This document shows, piece after piece, positions 1-8,145 of a DNA stretch of 19,000 bases; the stretch's first letter is position 1, and each line of letters starts with the position of its first letter. Source of the DNA: CAZCQP01 sp964500895 (GTDB lineage: Bacteria > Bacillota > Clostridia > Lachnospirales > JAISER01). A program made the position numbers and the translations under genes. The notes below the pieces were generated by a model, which searched no databases, was not told where the DNA came from, and saw nothing but the letters and a program-made list of their open reading frames with translations. The stretch lies in NCBI GenBank assembly GCA_964500895.1, contig CAZCQP010000050.1:1-19000 (forward strand). Reading direction: 5' to 3'.

Positions 1-62
1 CCTTGCCTGGCAAAAAATTCGCTCGAAAATCCAGCATTCCTTATTATGAATAAAGATTCTAA
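1..62. repeat. Right arm of a long-palindrome repeat (partial copy A)
   Basis: These first 62 bases match positions 9782-9843 at 57 of 62 positions without gaps. That second region is the right arm of a complete 163-bp imperfect palindrome. The left arm of this copy must lie upstream of the window. The arm ends in TTATGAATAAAGATTCTAA, and the full copy has TTATGAATACAGGCTCTAA at the same place. The copy is non-coding as far as can be seen. The identity is direct sequence observation; calling it a mobile or dispersed element is inference. Confidence 0.85.
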
Positions 63-86
63 AAAACATAGGGTATTATAACATAC

Positions 87-110
87 TTTTGCTGTAAAAG
101 CAAAATTTTT
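87..110 (+). terminator. Weak AT-rich terminator-like hairpin
   Basis: TTTTGCT (87-93) pairs with AGCAAAA (99-105) around a five-base loop and is followed by five T residues (106-110). This is the shape of an intrinsic terminator, but the 7-bp stem has only two G-C pairs and would be weak. It could end transcription arriving from the left through the repeat arm. It may be chance in AT-rich DNA. Confidence 0.35.
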
Positions 111-148
111 AGCATTTCATCTGCCGCTGCATCAACATAAAATTCATA

Positions 149-211
149 TAGACGAATTGGCTCTTGAACGGTATAATGAAAACTGCACATTTAAGAACCT
201 GTTTAAACAGG
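149..211 (+). promoter_or_regulatory. Putative promoter and leader palindrome of the EamA gene
   Basis: A perfect TATAAT box lies at 172-177, with TAGACG at 149-154 as a -35 element (4 of 6 consensus bases) and a 17-bp spacer. Transcription would begin near 184. Just downstream lies the perfect 14-bp palindrome CCTGTTTAAACAGG (198-211), placed between the start point and the ribosome binding site at 219-226. It could be a repressor operator or a small leader hairpin. The box match is observed; promoter activity and operator function are inferred. Confidence 0.5.
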
Positions 212-232
212 CCCACTAGAGAGAGGTTTGAC

Positions 233-1111
233 ATGATACCACTTTTGCTTATTGCTTCCTTTACGCTCATTAGCATTCAGAATCTTTGTTTAAAAGTATT
301 TGGCGCCAGAGGGTTTTTAAAAAATGCAGCTAGTTTTTACATTTATAGCATGGGCTACCAACTGATGGCCATTGTTATCTTTTCTTTTGGGGCAAAGTTT
401 GACAACGTTTCACCTGCCACATTTTGGCTGGCTGTTTTTTCAGGCTTTATCTATGTGTTTGCATTTTTACTTTATAGCAAAGCCATGGCCATGGGGCCTA
501 TGTCCTTCACCACGCTGTTGTTTAATTTAGGAGTGGTCATTCCGGTTATATTCGGCATGGCTGTTTGGCATGAAAAAGTGAATGTATGGCAGACGATAGG
601 GTTTGTTCTGCTGTGTGTCACCTTTTATTTAAGCAGCATATCGGAAAATGGCAACGACAAAAAAGCCAGCCTGCAATGGCTGCTGTTTTGTTCTGTGTCC
701 ATGGTAGGCAGCGGCTTTCTTATGGTGGCTTCTAAGTATCAGCAAGTGCTGGCACCAGGTGTACATATTCGGGAATTTATGATTATCACTTTTGCCACGG
801 CCATCCTCATTACCCTGCCCTGCCTGTGGTGGCAAATGGCAAAGCGGCAAGATACTATTACCCACTTAAAACATAAAGGTTTTATTTCCTTGTTTATTAT
901 ACACGGGTTAATTTCGGGGGTGTCCAGCCAGATTGGCCTACAGCTTTCCAACATGACCCCGGCCACCGTGCAGTTTCCCATTGTGAACGGGGGAATTTTG
1001 TTGTTGTCTACCGCATATTCCATTTTAATATATAAGGAATCGGTGTCTATTAAAAAGGGGTTCGCTTTGGGGATTGGGTTGCTGTCTGTGGTGTTTTTAT
1101 GCATGGGTTAG
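233..1111 (+). CDS. EamA/DMT-family membrane transporter
   Basis: The 292-residue protein is almost entirely hydrophobic, with about ten predicted membrane helices in two halves. This is the layout of the EamA drug/metabolite transporter superfamily (two EamA repeats, usually about 280-300 residues). Hydrophilic breaks near residues 134-145 and 202-215 separate the helix groups. A further in-frame TTG start at 164 would add 23 polar residues, but the ATG at 233 has a good GAGAGAGG ribosome binding site six bases upstream and begins directly in the first helix, so it is preferred. The substrate cannot be told from sequence; DMT members export metabolites, amino acids or toxic compounds. The gene stands alone, and it ends eight bases from the stop codon of the opposing gene. 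Confidence 0.8.
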   Translation: MIPLLLIASFTLISIQNLCLKVFGARGFLKNAASFYIYSMGYQLMAIVIFSFGAKFDNVSPATFWLAVFSGFIYVFAFLLYSKAMAMGPMSFTTLLFNLGVVIPVIFGMAVWHEKVNVWQTIGFVLLCVTFYLSSISENGNDKKASLQWLLFCSVSMVGSGFLMVASKYQQVLAPGVHIREFMIITFATAILITLPCLWWQMAKRQDTITHLKHKGFISLFIIHGLISGVSSQIGLQLSNMTPATVQFPIVNGGILLLSTAYSILIYKESVSIKKGFALGIGLLSVVFLCMG

Positions 1112-1119
1112 GCACCTGT

Positions 1120-1998
1120 CTAAACCACAAATTCACTGCTTACCTGGCTGCTCTTATGGCTAAACACCTGGCTGCCGTTTACATACCAGCTGAACGCCCC
1201 TTCGCCGGTTAGGCACTCTTTGATGGTGCGGGACATCCGCCCCACCTCCGGTGCTGAAAGGGGATGGGATTCACCCTGCTTTAGCCTTACTTTTAAACAA
1301 TACTTGCTGTTGGATACAATCAGTTCCTTTGGTGAACAGACGTGTACACGGCCCCCATTGTACGTGGTGATGCGGTGTATGCGGCCATTGTGGTAAACAA
1401 AGACCAGGCACCCTCTGAAACTTGCAGGGCCGAAAGGAATGTCTGCCACGGCGGCCATAATGCTTGTATTTCCCGGGAAATCATTGCAGTGCACCCACAT
1501 GTACCGGCTTGGAAAAGAATGGCCCCAGTCTTTTTCAATGTAGCCTTTGCCGCCATCGAAAACCATGGTTTTGCCGTTTAATGTTAACACCCCGTCCACC
1601 CGGTGGCTCATGCTTAAAACATCATGGTTGCAAGCCATAGGCAAAAAAGCAAAAGGCCCCATGGCGGCGTAGTTTAGGGGAATCATGTTTTCAAAGGTAA
1701 GCCTGCCTTGGCAGGTAAAATGTTTGCGTTGTATATTAAGCACAGCGCCCTTTGGGGAAAAATAGCTTTCACCAATACGCACCTGAAGCTTTTTGTTATC
1801 GGCATTAAAAGCAGCGGCATCATAGTCCGCTTGGTACGTGGCTGTGGGGGTAACCACCTGAATGAACGCATTTTGCCCGCCCTGGCCGTTGATGCTAATG
1901 CCTGGAATAAAAGCAATGGCTTGCTGGCCCTGCTGTTGTTTAAAATACCAGCCTTCAAAGTACGCTGTTTTTTTGCCGCTACCGTGGAAAAACTGCAT
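1120..1998 (-). CDS. Tocopherol cyclase-like protein
   Basis: The 292-residue protein carries features I associate with the tocopherol cyclase family: FEGWYFKQQ (residues 14-22) at the N-terminus and the central GGKGYIEKDWGHSFP (149-163), followed by an aromatic stretch SRYMWVH. The family adopts a double-lipocalin barrel related to carotenoid hydratases. In plants and cyanobacteria the enzyme closes the chromanol ring of vitamin E, but the role of the homologues in anaerobic Bacillota is not established. There is no signal peptide, so it is probably cytoplasmic. The start has an AGGAGGGT ribosome binding site (plus-strand 2006-2013) seven bases upstream. The gene is divergent from ispG, with a perfect palindrome between them, and convergent with the transporter gene. 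Family assignment is fairly secure; substrate is unknown. Confidence 0.75.
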   Translation of the reverse strand: MQFFHGSGKKTAYFEGWYFKQQQGQQAIAFIPGISINGQGGQNAFIQVVTPTATYQADYDAAAFNADNKKLQVRIGESYFSPKGAVLNIQRKHFTCQGRLTFENMIPLNYAAMGPFAFLPMACNHDVLSMSHRVDGVLTLNGKTMVFDGGKGYIEKDWGHSFPSRYMWVHCNDFPGNTSIMAAVADIPFGPASFRGCLVFVYHNGRIHRITTYNGGRVHVCSPKELIVSNSKYCLKVRLKQGESHPLSAPEVGRMSRTIKECLTGEGAFSWYVNGSQVFSHKSSQVSSEFVV

Positions 1999-2012
1999 GA
2001 ATCAAACCCTCC

Positions 2013-2060
2013 TTTTTATCTTAGCATACCCCTTATATAAGGGGGTTAAACTCTAACCAA
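2013..2060. promoter_or_regulatory. Divergent promoter region with perfect palindrome
   Basis: Between the two divergent start codons lies CCCCTTATATAAGGGG (2029-2044), a perfect 16-bp palindrome. On the minus strand TATAAG (plus-strand 2032-2037) has TTGGTT (plus-strand 2055-2060) upstream at 17 bp, a fair sigma-A promoter for the tocopherol-cyclase-like gene. On the plus strand TATAAG (2036-2041) has only the weak TTTTTA (2013-2018) at 17 bp, a possible ispG promoter. The palindrome overlaps both candidate -10 boxes, so a dimeric regulator bound there could control both genes. As RNA it would have almost no loop, which favours a DNA operator. Function is inferred. Confidence 0.5.
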
Positions 2061-2076
2061 CATTAAAGGTGATGAA

Positions 2077-3132
2077 ATGTCTATACAAAGAAAACAAACA
2101 AAAGAAATTGTTATTGGCCACTGCAAAATCGGGGGGAACAACCCCGTTTTAATACAATCCATGACCAACACAGACACCCGGAATGTGGCCGCCACTGTGG
2201 CGCAAATGCAAGCCCTTCAAGCTGCTGGTTGTGAAATGGTTCGGGTGGCAGTGCCGGATGCAGAGGCCGCCAAAGCCATTGCAGAAATCAAACGGCAAGT
2301 GTCTATGCCCATTGTGGCAGACATCCACTTTGATTACCGGCTGGCCCTCTTGGCCATGGAAAACGGTGCAGACAAGCTGCGCCTAAACCCCGGCAACATT
2401 GGGGATAAAGAACGTGTCAAACAAGTGGTCACCCAGGCAAAGGCACGCAACATTCCCATTCGCATTGGGGTGAATGCGGGTTCTCTGGAAAAAAGTTTAC
2501 TGGCAAAATACGGGGGCGTTACAGCAGAAGCCCTTGTGGAAAGTGCCCTGGGCCATGTGGCCATTTTGGAAGCATTAGATTTTCACAACATCGTGCTTTC
2601 CATTAAAGCCTCCGATGTGCCTTTGTGCATCCAAAGCCATGCCATGCTGGCAGCCAAAACAGATTACCCCCTGCATATTGGCATTACCGAAGCGGGCATC
2701 GGCACCAAAGCAGTGGTGAAATCCTCTGTGGGCATTGGTGCGCTGTTGGCCCAAGGGCTTGGGGATACGGTACGGGTTTCTTTAACTGGCGACCCGGTGC
2801 AGGAAATATCCTGCGCCAAAGCCATTTTAGAATCTTTAGGCTTGCGGCAATTTGGTGCCACCATTATTTCCTGCCCCACTTGCGGGCGGACGCAAATTAA
2901 CTTGGAAGCACTGGCCGCCGCTGTGGAAGAAAAATGTGCCCACCTTAAAAAACCTATTAAAATTGCTGTGATGGGCTGCGAAGTAAACGGCCCCGGGGAA
3001 GCCAGAGAAGCGGACATTGGCATTGCCGGTGGCAAGGGCTGTGGTTTAATTTTCAAAAAAGGGCAAATTGTGGCCAAAGTGCCGGAAGAAGAACTGCTCA
3101 ACAAGCTGTTGGCTGAAATTGATGCCTTATAA
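2077..3132 (+). CDS. ispG: IspG, 4-hydroxy-3-methylbut-2-enyl diphosphate synthase
   Basis: IspG (GcpE) carries out the penultimate step of the MEP pathway, converting the cyclic diphosphate MEcPP to HMBPP for isopentenyl diphosphate synthesis in the cytoplasm. The 351-residue length fits the bacterial form without the plant insertion. The N-terminal half has the conserved NPVLIQSMTNTDTRN stretch and a TIM barrel (VADIHFDYRLAL, KLRLNPGNIG). The C-terminal half has the 4Fe-4S ligands C266 and C269 in SCPTCGRT and C301 in MGCEVNGPGE, with the catalytic E308. AAAGGTG lies 5-12 bases before the ATG. polC follows after 33 bases, an arrangement common in Clostridia and Bacilli. The usual upstream partners dxr and rseP are not next to it. 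Confidence 0.96.
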   Translation: MSIQRKQTKEIVIGHCKIGGNNPVLIQSMTNTDTRNVAATVAQMQALQAAGCEMVRVAVPDAEAAKAIAEIKRQVSMPIVADIHFDYRLALLAMENGADKLRLNPGNIGDKERVKQVVTQAKARNIPIRIGVNAGSLEKSLLAKYGGVTAEALVESALGHVAILEALDFHNIVLSIKASDVPLCIQSHAMLAAKTDYPLHIGITEAGIGTKAVVKSSVGIGALLAQGLGDTVRVSLTGDPVQEISCAKAILESLGLRQFGATIISCPTCGRTQINLEALAAAVEEKCAHLKKPIKIAVMGCEVNGPGEAREADIGIAGGKGCGLIFKKGQIVAKVPEEELLNKLLAEIDAL

Positions 3133-3165
3133 GATTAAATACAAAGGAAAAGTAGGTGAGACATC

Positions 3166-6100
3166 ATGCCTCAGGGCGCAAGAAAATTTGCAGACGTATT
3201 TCAAAAGATACCATTCACCGAAAATGTGCTGGCTTCCTTCGCTCAGGCAGAGGTTAGCCAGCTTGTTATTAATAAAAGCACCAAAATGATGCACTTGCAG
3301 CTCTCCCATAACCAGCCGGTTTTGGGCAGCAGCTTGTTTGAACTGGAAAATCAAATAAAAGACAGCTTCCCGGCGGTGGAAGATGTGTTGCTTTCCCTGC
3401 GCTGTAACGTGGCGGATGCGGATGCGCAAACCCAGGTGGCTTACCTTTGGAGCGCATTGGCTTACGCCGTAAGCAAGCAAAGCCCTTTGTGCGGCAGAAT
3501 ACTGGAACAATCCGGCTGGCGGATTGAAGGCAAAACACTGGTGATTATCACCGCCCACCACAGCAGCTTTTTGTTTGAAAAAAAGAAGCTGGATGCTTTC
3601 ATTGCCCAGTGGCTGTCCCAACAGGCTGGCTTAGATTTCCGTGTAGCCCTAGAAAACGACGACAAAGGTACATCCCCTGCCAAAACCAACGAGGAGATTG
3701 CCAAAAGGTGGCAGCAAGCCGTTACCCAGGCCATGACCAATATGCCCCTGCCGTTGAAGGACAAGCCCATTTCCCGCCCAAAAGCGGCCCCGGACGGCAG
3801 CCAACCCTTTTTTGAGGGTGGCAAAAAACGGGGCGGTGGAAAGCGCACCGTGAAATTGTTGGATGCAATGACGGGGGAAAGAACCCCGCTTTCCGCCAAA
3901 CTGGAAGAAGAAGCCATCATTTGCGTGGAAGGCATGGTCATTGACGTGCAAACCCGGGAGACAAAGAAAGGCAAAATATTGGCGGCCTTTGACATTGCAG
4001 ACGGCATTAGCGCTGTCACCGTGAAGCTTTTCACCACCCCGGAAGGTTTTGAGCCTTTTAAGCCCCTGCTAAAAACAGGCAAAACCATAGCAGTGAAAGG
4101 CAAGGTGCAGAATGATGATTTCGCCGGGGAACTGAATGTGATGGCCCATGAAATCGCCCCGGCACAAGCCATAGAAACCCGCCAAGACAACGCCCCCACA
4201 AAGCGGGTGGAACTGCACTTGCATACCCAAATGAGCGCCATGGACGGCATTCACCCCATTTCCGTTTACATCAAGCGGGCGGCACAGTGGGGGCACACCG
4301 CCATTGGGCTGACGGACCACGGGGTGGCCCAAGCCTACCCGGAAGCCATGTCCGCTTCCAAAGCCGCCGGTATCAAGGTATTATACGGGGTGGAAGCCTA
4401 CTTGGTGGATGATTTAGGGGCTGTGGTGCAATGCGCACGGGAGCAAACCTTAAACGACGATTTTGTAGTGTTCGACTTGGAGACCACCGGTTTGTCCAAG
4501 CATAACGACCACATCATTGAAATTGGTGCAGTGAAGGTGCAAAACGGTGTTGTAACCGACCATTTTTCCGCCTTTGTGAACCCCGGCGTGAACATTCCGC
4601 CTAAAATAACGGAGCTTACAGGCATTACCAACGCCATGGTAAAGGATGCCCCGTCCATTGATACGGTTTTGCCCCAGTTTCTGGCTTTTGCGGGGGATGC
4701 AGTGCTGGTGGCACACAACGCTTCCTTTGACGTGGGTTTTGTGTCGGAGGCTGTGAAAAAGGTTGGCTCGGCCACCCAGAGCCAGGATTTACCCAACACG
4801 GTGCTGGACACGGTGGAACTTTCCCGGGCGCTGTTCCCGCAGCTTTCCAAGCACAAGCTGAACATTGTGGCAGAACATTTAGGGGTAAGCTTGGAAAACC
4901 ACCACCGTGCCGTAGACGATGCCACAGCCACAGCGGAAATTTTCATCAAATGCATCGCCTTGCTTCGGGAGCAAGGGGTGGAAACCTTAACGGACATCAA
5001 TGCTCTAGCCGGAAAACAGCTAAACATTGGCAAGTTGAAAACATACCATGCCGTCATCTACGCCCAGAACCAGACTGGGATGCAGCACTTATACGAACTG
5101 ATTTCCAACGCCCACATTCTGCATTTTGCAAGACGGCCCAGGATGCTCAAGTCCGAAATATTGCGGCTGCGGGAAGGGTTAATGATTGGTTCGGCCTGTG
5201 ACGCCGGGGAGCTGTATCAAGCCGTGAAAGACGGCAAACCCACCGACTTCATCCGCAGCTTGGCTGAATTTTACGATTACTTTGAAATTCAGCCCATCGG
5301 CAACTGCATGTATATGCTGCGGGATGGGCAAGTGAAGTCTGTCCACGACCTGATGGACATGAATCGGCGCATTGTTGCGCTGGGGGAACAGTTTAACAAA
5401 CCTGTGGTGGCCACTTGTGACGTTCACTTTCTAAACCCGGAAGACGAGGTATACCGCCGCATCATCATGACCGGGGAAGGCTTTAAAGATGCCGACCATC
5501 AAGCCCCCCTGTTTTATAGAACCACCGAAGAAATGCTGGCGGAATTTGATTACCTTGGCCCGGAAAAAGCTTATGAAGTGGTTGTAGAAAACACCAACAA
5601 AGTAGCAGATGCCATCGAGGCGTTAAGCCCCATTCCCAGCGGAAAGTTTCCACCCTTTATTGAAGGGGCAGAGGAAGAAATTGAACGGCTGACCATGGAC
5701 AAAGCCCGGGCGGTGTACGGGGACCAACTGCCGCCTATTGTTGAAGAACGGCTTAAAAAAGAGCTGGACTCCATCATTAAAAACGGCTTTTCCGTGATGT
5801 ACATTATAGCGCAAAAACTGGTGCAAAAGTCTATGGAAGACGGCTATCTGGTGGGTTCCCGGGGTTCGGTGGGTTCTTCTTTGGTAGCCACCTTATCCGG
5901 GATTACAGAGGTGAATCCCCTAGCCCCCCACTACGTTTGCAAAAACTGCCGCTATTCGGACTTTGATTCCCCGGAAGTGCGGGCTTTCGCTGGGGCTTCC
6001 GGCTGCGACATGCCAGACAAAGCTTGCCCAGTGTGCGGGGAAATGCTTTCTAAAGATGGCCACGACATTCCCTTTGAAACCTTCCTGGGCTTCGATGGGG

Positions 6101-7536
6101 ACAAAGAGCCGGATATTGACTTGAACTTTTCCGGGGAGTACCAGTCCAAAGCCCATGCCTATACGGAAACCTTGTTCGGGGCAGACAATGTGTTTAAGGC
6201 AGGAACCATTGGCACATTGGCGGATAAAACGGCCTACGGCTATGTGAAAAAATACATGGAAGAAAAAGGTATGACCGCCCGGAACGCCGAAATTAATCGG
6301 CTAAAAATTGGCTGTACCGGCATAAAGAAAACCACAGGGCAGCACCCCGGCGGGTTGGTTATTTTGCCACGGGGGCACAGCATTTATGAATTTTGCCCCA
6401 TCCAGCGCCCAGCCAACGATACCAACTCCACGGTGACCACCACCCACTTTGACTACCACTCCATTGAGGGGCGGCTGTTGAAGCTGGACTTGCTGGGGCA
6501 CGACGTGCCAACCATTGTGCGTATGCTTTACGACACCTCCGGGGTAGACCCCCAAACGGTGGATTTAGGGGACAAACGGGTGATTTCCCTTTTCACCAGC
6601 CCGGAAGCACTGGGGCTTCGGCCGGAGGACATCGGCTGCCAGACCGGTTCTTTAGGCTTGCCGGAATTTGGTACCTCTTTTGTCCGGGGGATGCTTATGG
6701 AAACGAAGCCCGGCACCTTTTCGGAACTGGTGCGTATTTCCGGCTTGTCCCACGGAACAGACGTGTGGATTAACAACGCCCAGGAGCTGGTGGCCAACAA
6801 AACGGCCACATTAAAAGAAATTATTCCCACCCGGGACGATATTATGGTATACTTAATCAACAAGGGTGTGGAGCGTAAAGCCGCCTTTAAAATTATGGAG
6901 CAAGTGCGCCGTGGCCGTGGGCTTACCCCGGAAGAAGAAGAAACCATGCGGGCGTCTTCCGTGCCAGACTGGTACATTGATTCCTGTAAAAAAATCAAGT
7001 ACATGTTCCCCAAGGGCCATGCGGTGGCTTACGTGATGATGACGGTGCGCATCGGTTACTTTAAAATTTACTACCCCTATAGTTTTTACGCCGCCACTTT
7101 CTCTGTGAAGGCGGAAGACTTTGACTATGGCACCATGTGCCAGGGCCGGGAACAGGTGCTGAAAGAAATGGCACGCATTCAGGCGTTAACTGCCGAAGGG
7201 GCTGCTTCTGCCAAAGACAAGAACACCCTTACCCTGTTGGAACTGGTGAATGAAATGTATGCCCGGGGGTTAAAATTTGTGCCATTGGATCTGTATGAAT
7301 CGGATGCCTTAAAGTTTAAGGTAACCCCAAAGGGATTAATGCCCCCTTTGTGTGCTGTACAAGGCCTTGGGGCCAGCGTTGCCCAAAACATTGTGGAAAG
7401 CCGGCAAGACGGCGAATTTGTCACCATCGAAGATTTTAGAGCCCGGACAAAAACCAACAAAACAGTGATTGAGCTGCTTAAAAATCACGGCATTTTGGAC
7501 GGTTTGCCCGAAAGCAACCAGTTGTCTCTGTTTTAA
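3166..7536 (+). CDS. polC: DNA polymerase III alpha subunit, PolC type
   Basis: PolC is the replicative polymerase of low-GC Gram-positive bacteria. The 1456-residue length is close to the usual 1430-1450. In order: a less conserved N-terminal region (to about 240); an OB-fold segment (about 247-335); the first part of the PHP domain (H351 and H353 in LHLHT); an inserted DEDDh proofreading exonuclease (D437 and E439 in FDLETTGL, H580 and D585 in HRAVDDA); the rest of the PHP domain; the palm and fingers with four zinc-binding cysteines (C925, C928, C954, C957); and PDIDLNF (982-988), with D983 and D985 as metal-binding catalytic aspartates. A tandem helix-hairpin-helix region precedes the C-terminus, which ends NQLSLF, a likely sliding-clamp-binding motif. 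The start has AGGTGA about eight bases upstream. Proofreading and polymerase residues look intact. Confidence 0.97.
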   Translation: MPQGARKFADVFQKIPFTENVLASFAQAEVSQLVINKSTKMMHLQLSHNQPVLGSSLFELENQIKDSFPAVEDVLLSLRCNVADADAQTQVAYLWSALAYAVSKQSPLCGRILEQSGWRIEGKTLVIITAHHSSFLFEKKKLDAFIAQWLSQQAGLDFRVALENDDKGTSPAKTNEEIAKRWQQAVTQAMTNMPLPLKDKPISRPKAAPDGSQPFFEGGKKRGGGKRTVKLLDAMTGERTPLSAKLEEEAIICVEGMVIDVQTRETKKGKILAAFDIADGISAVTVKLFTTPEGFEPFKPLLKTGKTIAVKGKVQNDDFAGELNVMAHEIAPAQAIETRQDNAPTKRVELHLHTQMSAMDGIHPISVYIKRAAQWGHTAIGLTDHGVAQAYPEAMSASKAAGIKVLYGVEAYLVDDLGAVVQCAREQTLNDDFVVFDLETTGLSKHNDHIIEIGAVKVQNGVVTDHFSAFVNPGVNIPPKITELTGITNAMVKDAPSIDTVLPQFLAFAGDAVLVAHNASFDVGFVSEAVKKVGSATQSQDLPNTVLDTVELSRALFPQLSKHKLNIVAEHLGVSLENHHRAVDDATATAEIFIKCIALLREQGVETLTDINALAGKQLNIGKLKTYHAVIYAQNQTGMQHLYELISNAHILHFARRPRMLKSEILRLREGLMIGSACDAGELYQAVKDGKPTDFIRSLAEFYDYFEIQPIGNCMYMLRDGQVKSVHDLMDMNRRIVALGEQFNKPVVATCDVHFLNPEDEVYRRIIMTGEGFKDADHQAPLFYRTTEEMLAEFDYLGPEKAYEVVVENTNKVADAIEALSPIPSGKFPPFIEGAEEEIERLTMDKARAVYGDQLPPIVEERLKKELDSIIKNGFSVMYIIAQKLVQKSMEDGYLVGSRGSVGSSLVATLSGITEVNPLAPHYVCKNCRYSDFDSPEVRAFAGASGCDMPDKACPVCGEMLSKDGHDIPFETFLGFDGDKEPDIDLNFSGEYQSKAHAYTETLFGADNVFKAGTIGTLADKTAYGYVKKYMEEKGMTARNAEINRLKIGCTGIKKTTGQHPGGLVILPRGHSIYEFCPIQRPANDTNSTVTTTHFDYHSIEGRLLKLDLLGHDVPTIVRMLYDTSGVDPQTVDLGDKRVISLFTSPEALGLRPEDIGCQTGSLGLPEFGTSFVRGMLMETKPGTFSELVRISGLSHGTDVWINNAQELVANKTATLKEIIPTRDDIMVYLINKGVERKAAFKIMEQVRRGRGLTPEEEETMRASSVPDWYIDSCKKIKYMFPKGHAVAYVMMTVRIGYFKIYYPYSFYAATFSVKAEDFDYGTMCQGREQVLKEMARIQALTAEGAASAKDKNTLTLLELVNEMYARGLKFVPLDLYESDALKFKVTPKGLMPPLCAVQGLGASVAQNIVESRQDGEFVTIEDFRARTKTNKTVIELLKNHGILDGLPESNQLSLF

Positions 7537-7577
7537 CGTACTCTACACCCGAATACTAAATGAAAAGGAGTTAAATT

Positions 7578-8120
7578 ATGAAAAATCAGTTTGTAACCCG
7601 TATGACTTTATCTGGCTTATTGTGCGCCATCGCCATTGCCATCCCGGTGCTTTCCCCATTTAAAATACTGCTGGAACCGGCCAGCTTCACATTGGCCAGC
7701 CATGTGCCCATCTTCATTGCCATGATGCTCTCCCCGGCTATTGCGGTTTTTGTGTCTTTGGGCGCAGCGTGCGGCTTTTTAATGGCAGGTTTCCCCATTG
7801 TGGTGGTATTACGGGCGCTTAGCCATGTGGTGTTTGCTTTTATTGGGGCTTATTTGCTTCAGAAAAACGAAAACATGCTGCGCCAACCCTTAAAAGCTAC
7901 ATCTTTTAACTTGGGCATTGCAGTGGTTCATGCCGCCATGGAATTGCTGGTGGTTGCCGCCTTTTATTTCAACAACAGCATGTCTGCGGCTTACTATGCC
8001 AAAGGTTTTGTGATGTCTGTGCTGTTGCTGGTAGGCGTGGGCACTGTCGTCCACAGCATGGTGGATTTTGGCATTGCCATGGCATTATGGGCGGTTGTGA
8101 AGCGGCAAGTACCGGCATAA
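7578..8120 (+). CDS. NiaX-like ECF transporter S component (probable niacin uptake)
   Basis: The 180-residue protein has about five to six membrane helices and the layout of a substrate-binding S component of an energy-coupling factor transporter. The segments PFKILLEPASFTLASHVPIF (residues 26-45) and IVVVLRALSHVVFAFIGAYL (residues 74-93) resemble the NiaX niacin family as I remember it, though no alignment was run. S components need the shared EcfA/EcfA'/EcfT module, which is not in this window. The gene starts 41 bases after polC with an AAAAGGAG ribosome binding site, and a nicotinamidase-like gene follows after 25 bases, which supports a pyridine-vitamin substrate. No room exists for a riboswitch; it is probably co-transcribed with polC. 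Substrate is inferred. Confidence 0.75.
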   Translation: MKNQFVTRMTLSGLLCAIAIAIPVLSPFKILLEPASFTLASHVPIFIAMMLSPAIAVFVSLGAACGFLMAGFPIVVVLRALSHVVFAFIGAYLLQKNENMLRQPLKATSFNLGIAVVHAAMELLVVAAFYFNNSMSAAYYAKGFVMSVLLLVGVGTVVHSMVDFGIAMALWAVVKRQVPA

Positions 8121-8145
8121 TGAAGCATTAAAAAGGAGATTTGGT

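Noticed and set aside
164..232. Upstream TTG start for the EamA transporter
   Set aside because: It would add 23 polar residues and starts before the candidate -10 box; the ATG at 233 has a proper ribosome binding site and enters the first helix directly.
1106..1124. Similarity of GGTTAGGCACCTGTCTAA to GCGTTAAGCACTTGTCTAA at 18930-18948
   Set aside because: About 17 bases with two mismatches, and both cover a stop codon; too short to separate from chance, although the second lies beside a repeat arm.
1105..1126. Imperfect stem at the junction of the two convergent genes (GGGTTAG and CTAAACC)
   Set aside because: Only seven pairs with a mismatch and no T-tract on either strand, so it is not supported as a terminator.
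2664..3104. 146-residue minus-strand open frame inside ispG
   Set aside because: It overlaps the iron-sulfur ligand region of ispG on the opposite strand and has a low-complexity composition.
3462..4250. 262-residue minus-strand open frame inside polC
   Set aside because: It is antisense to the conserved polymerase gene, has no recognisable domain and has a Ser/Ala-rich composition typical of a shadow frame.
4398..5057. 219-residue minus-strand open frame across the polC exonuclease domain
   Set aside because: Its sequence follows from the codon use of the real gene on the other strand; no motif or convincing translation start was seen.
6528..7013. 161-residue minus-strand open frame in the 3' part of polC
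   Set aside because: Antisense to intact, conserved polymerase sequence and without recognisable features.
7537..7577. Possible NAD or niacin riboswitch before the NiaX-like gene
   Set aside because: The gap is only 41 bases and shows no stable stem or terminator; nothing beyond a ribosome binding site can be supported.
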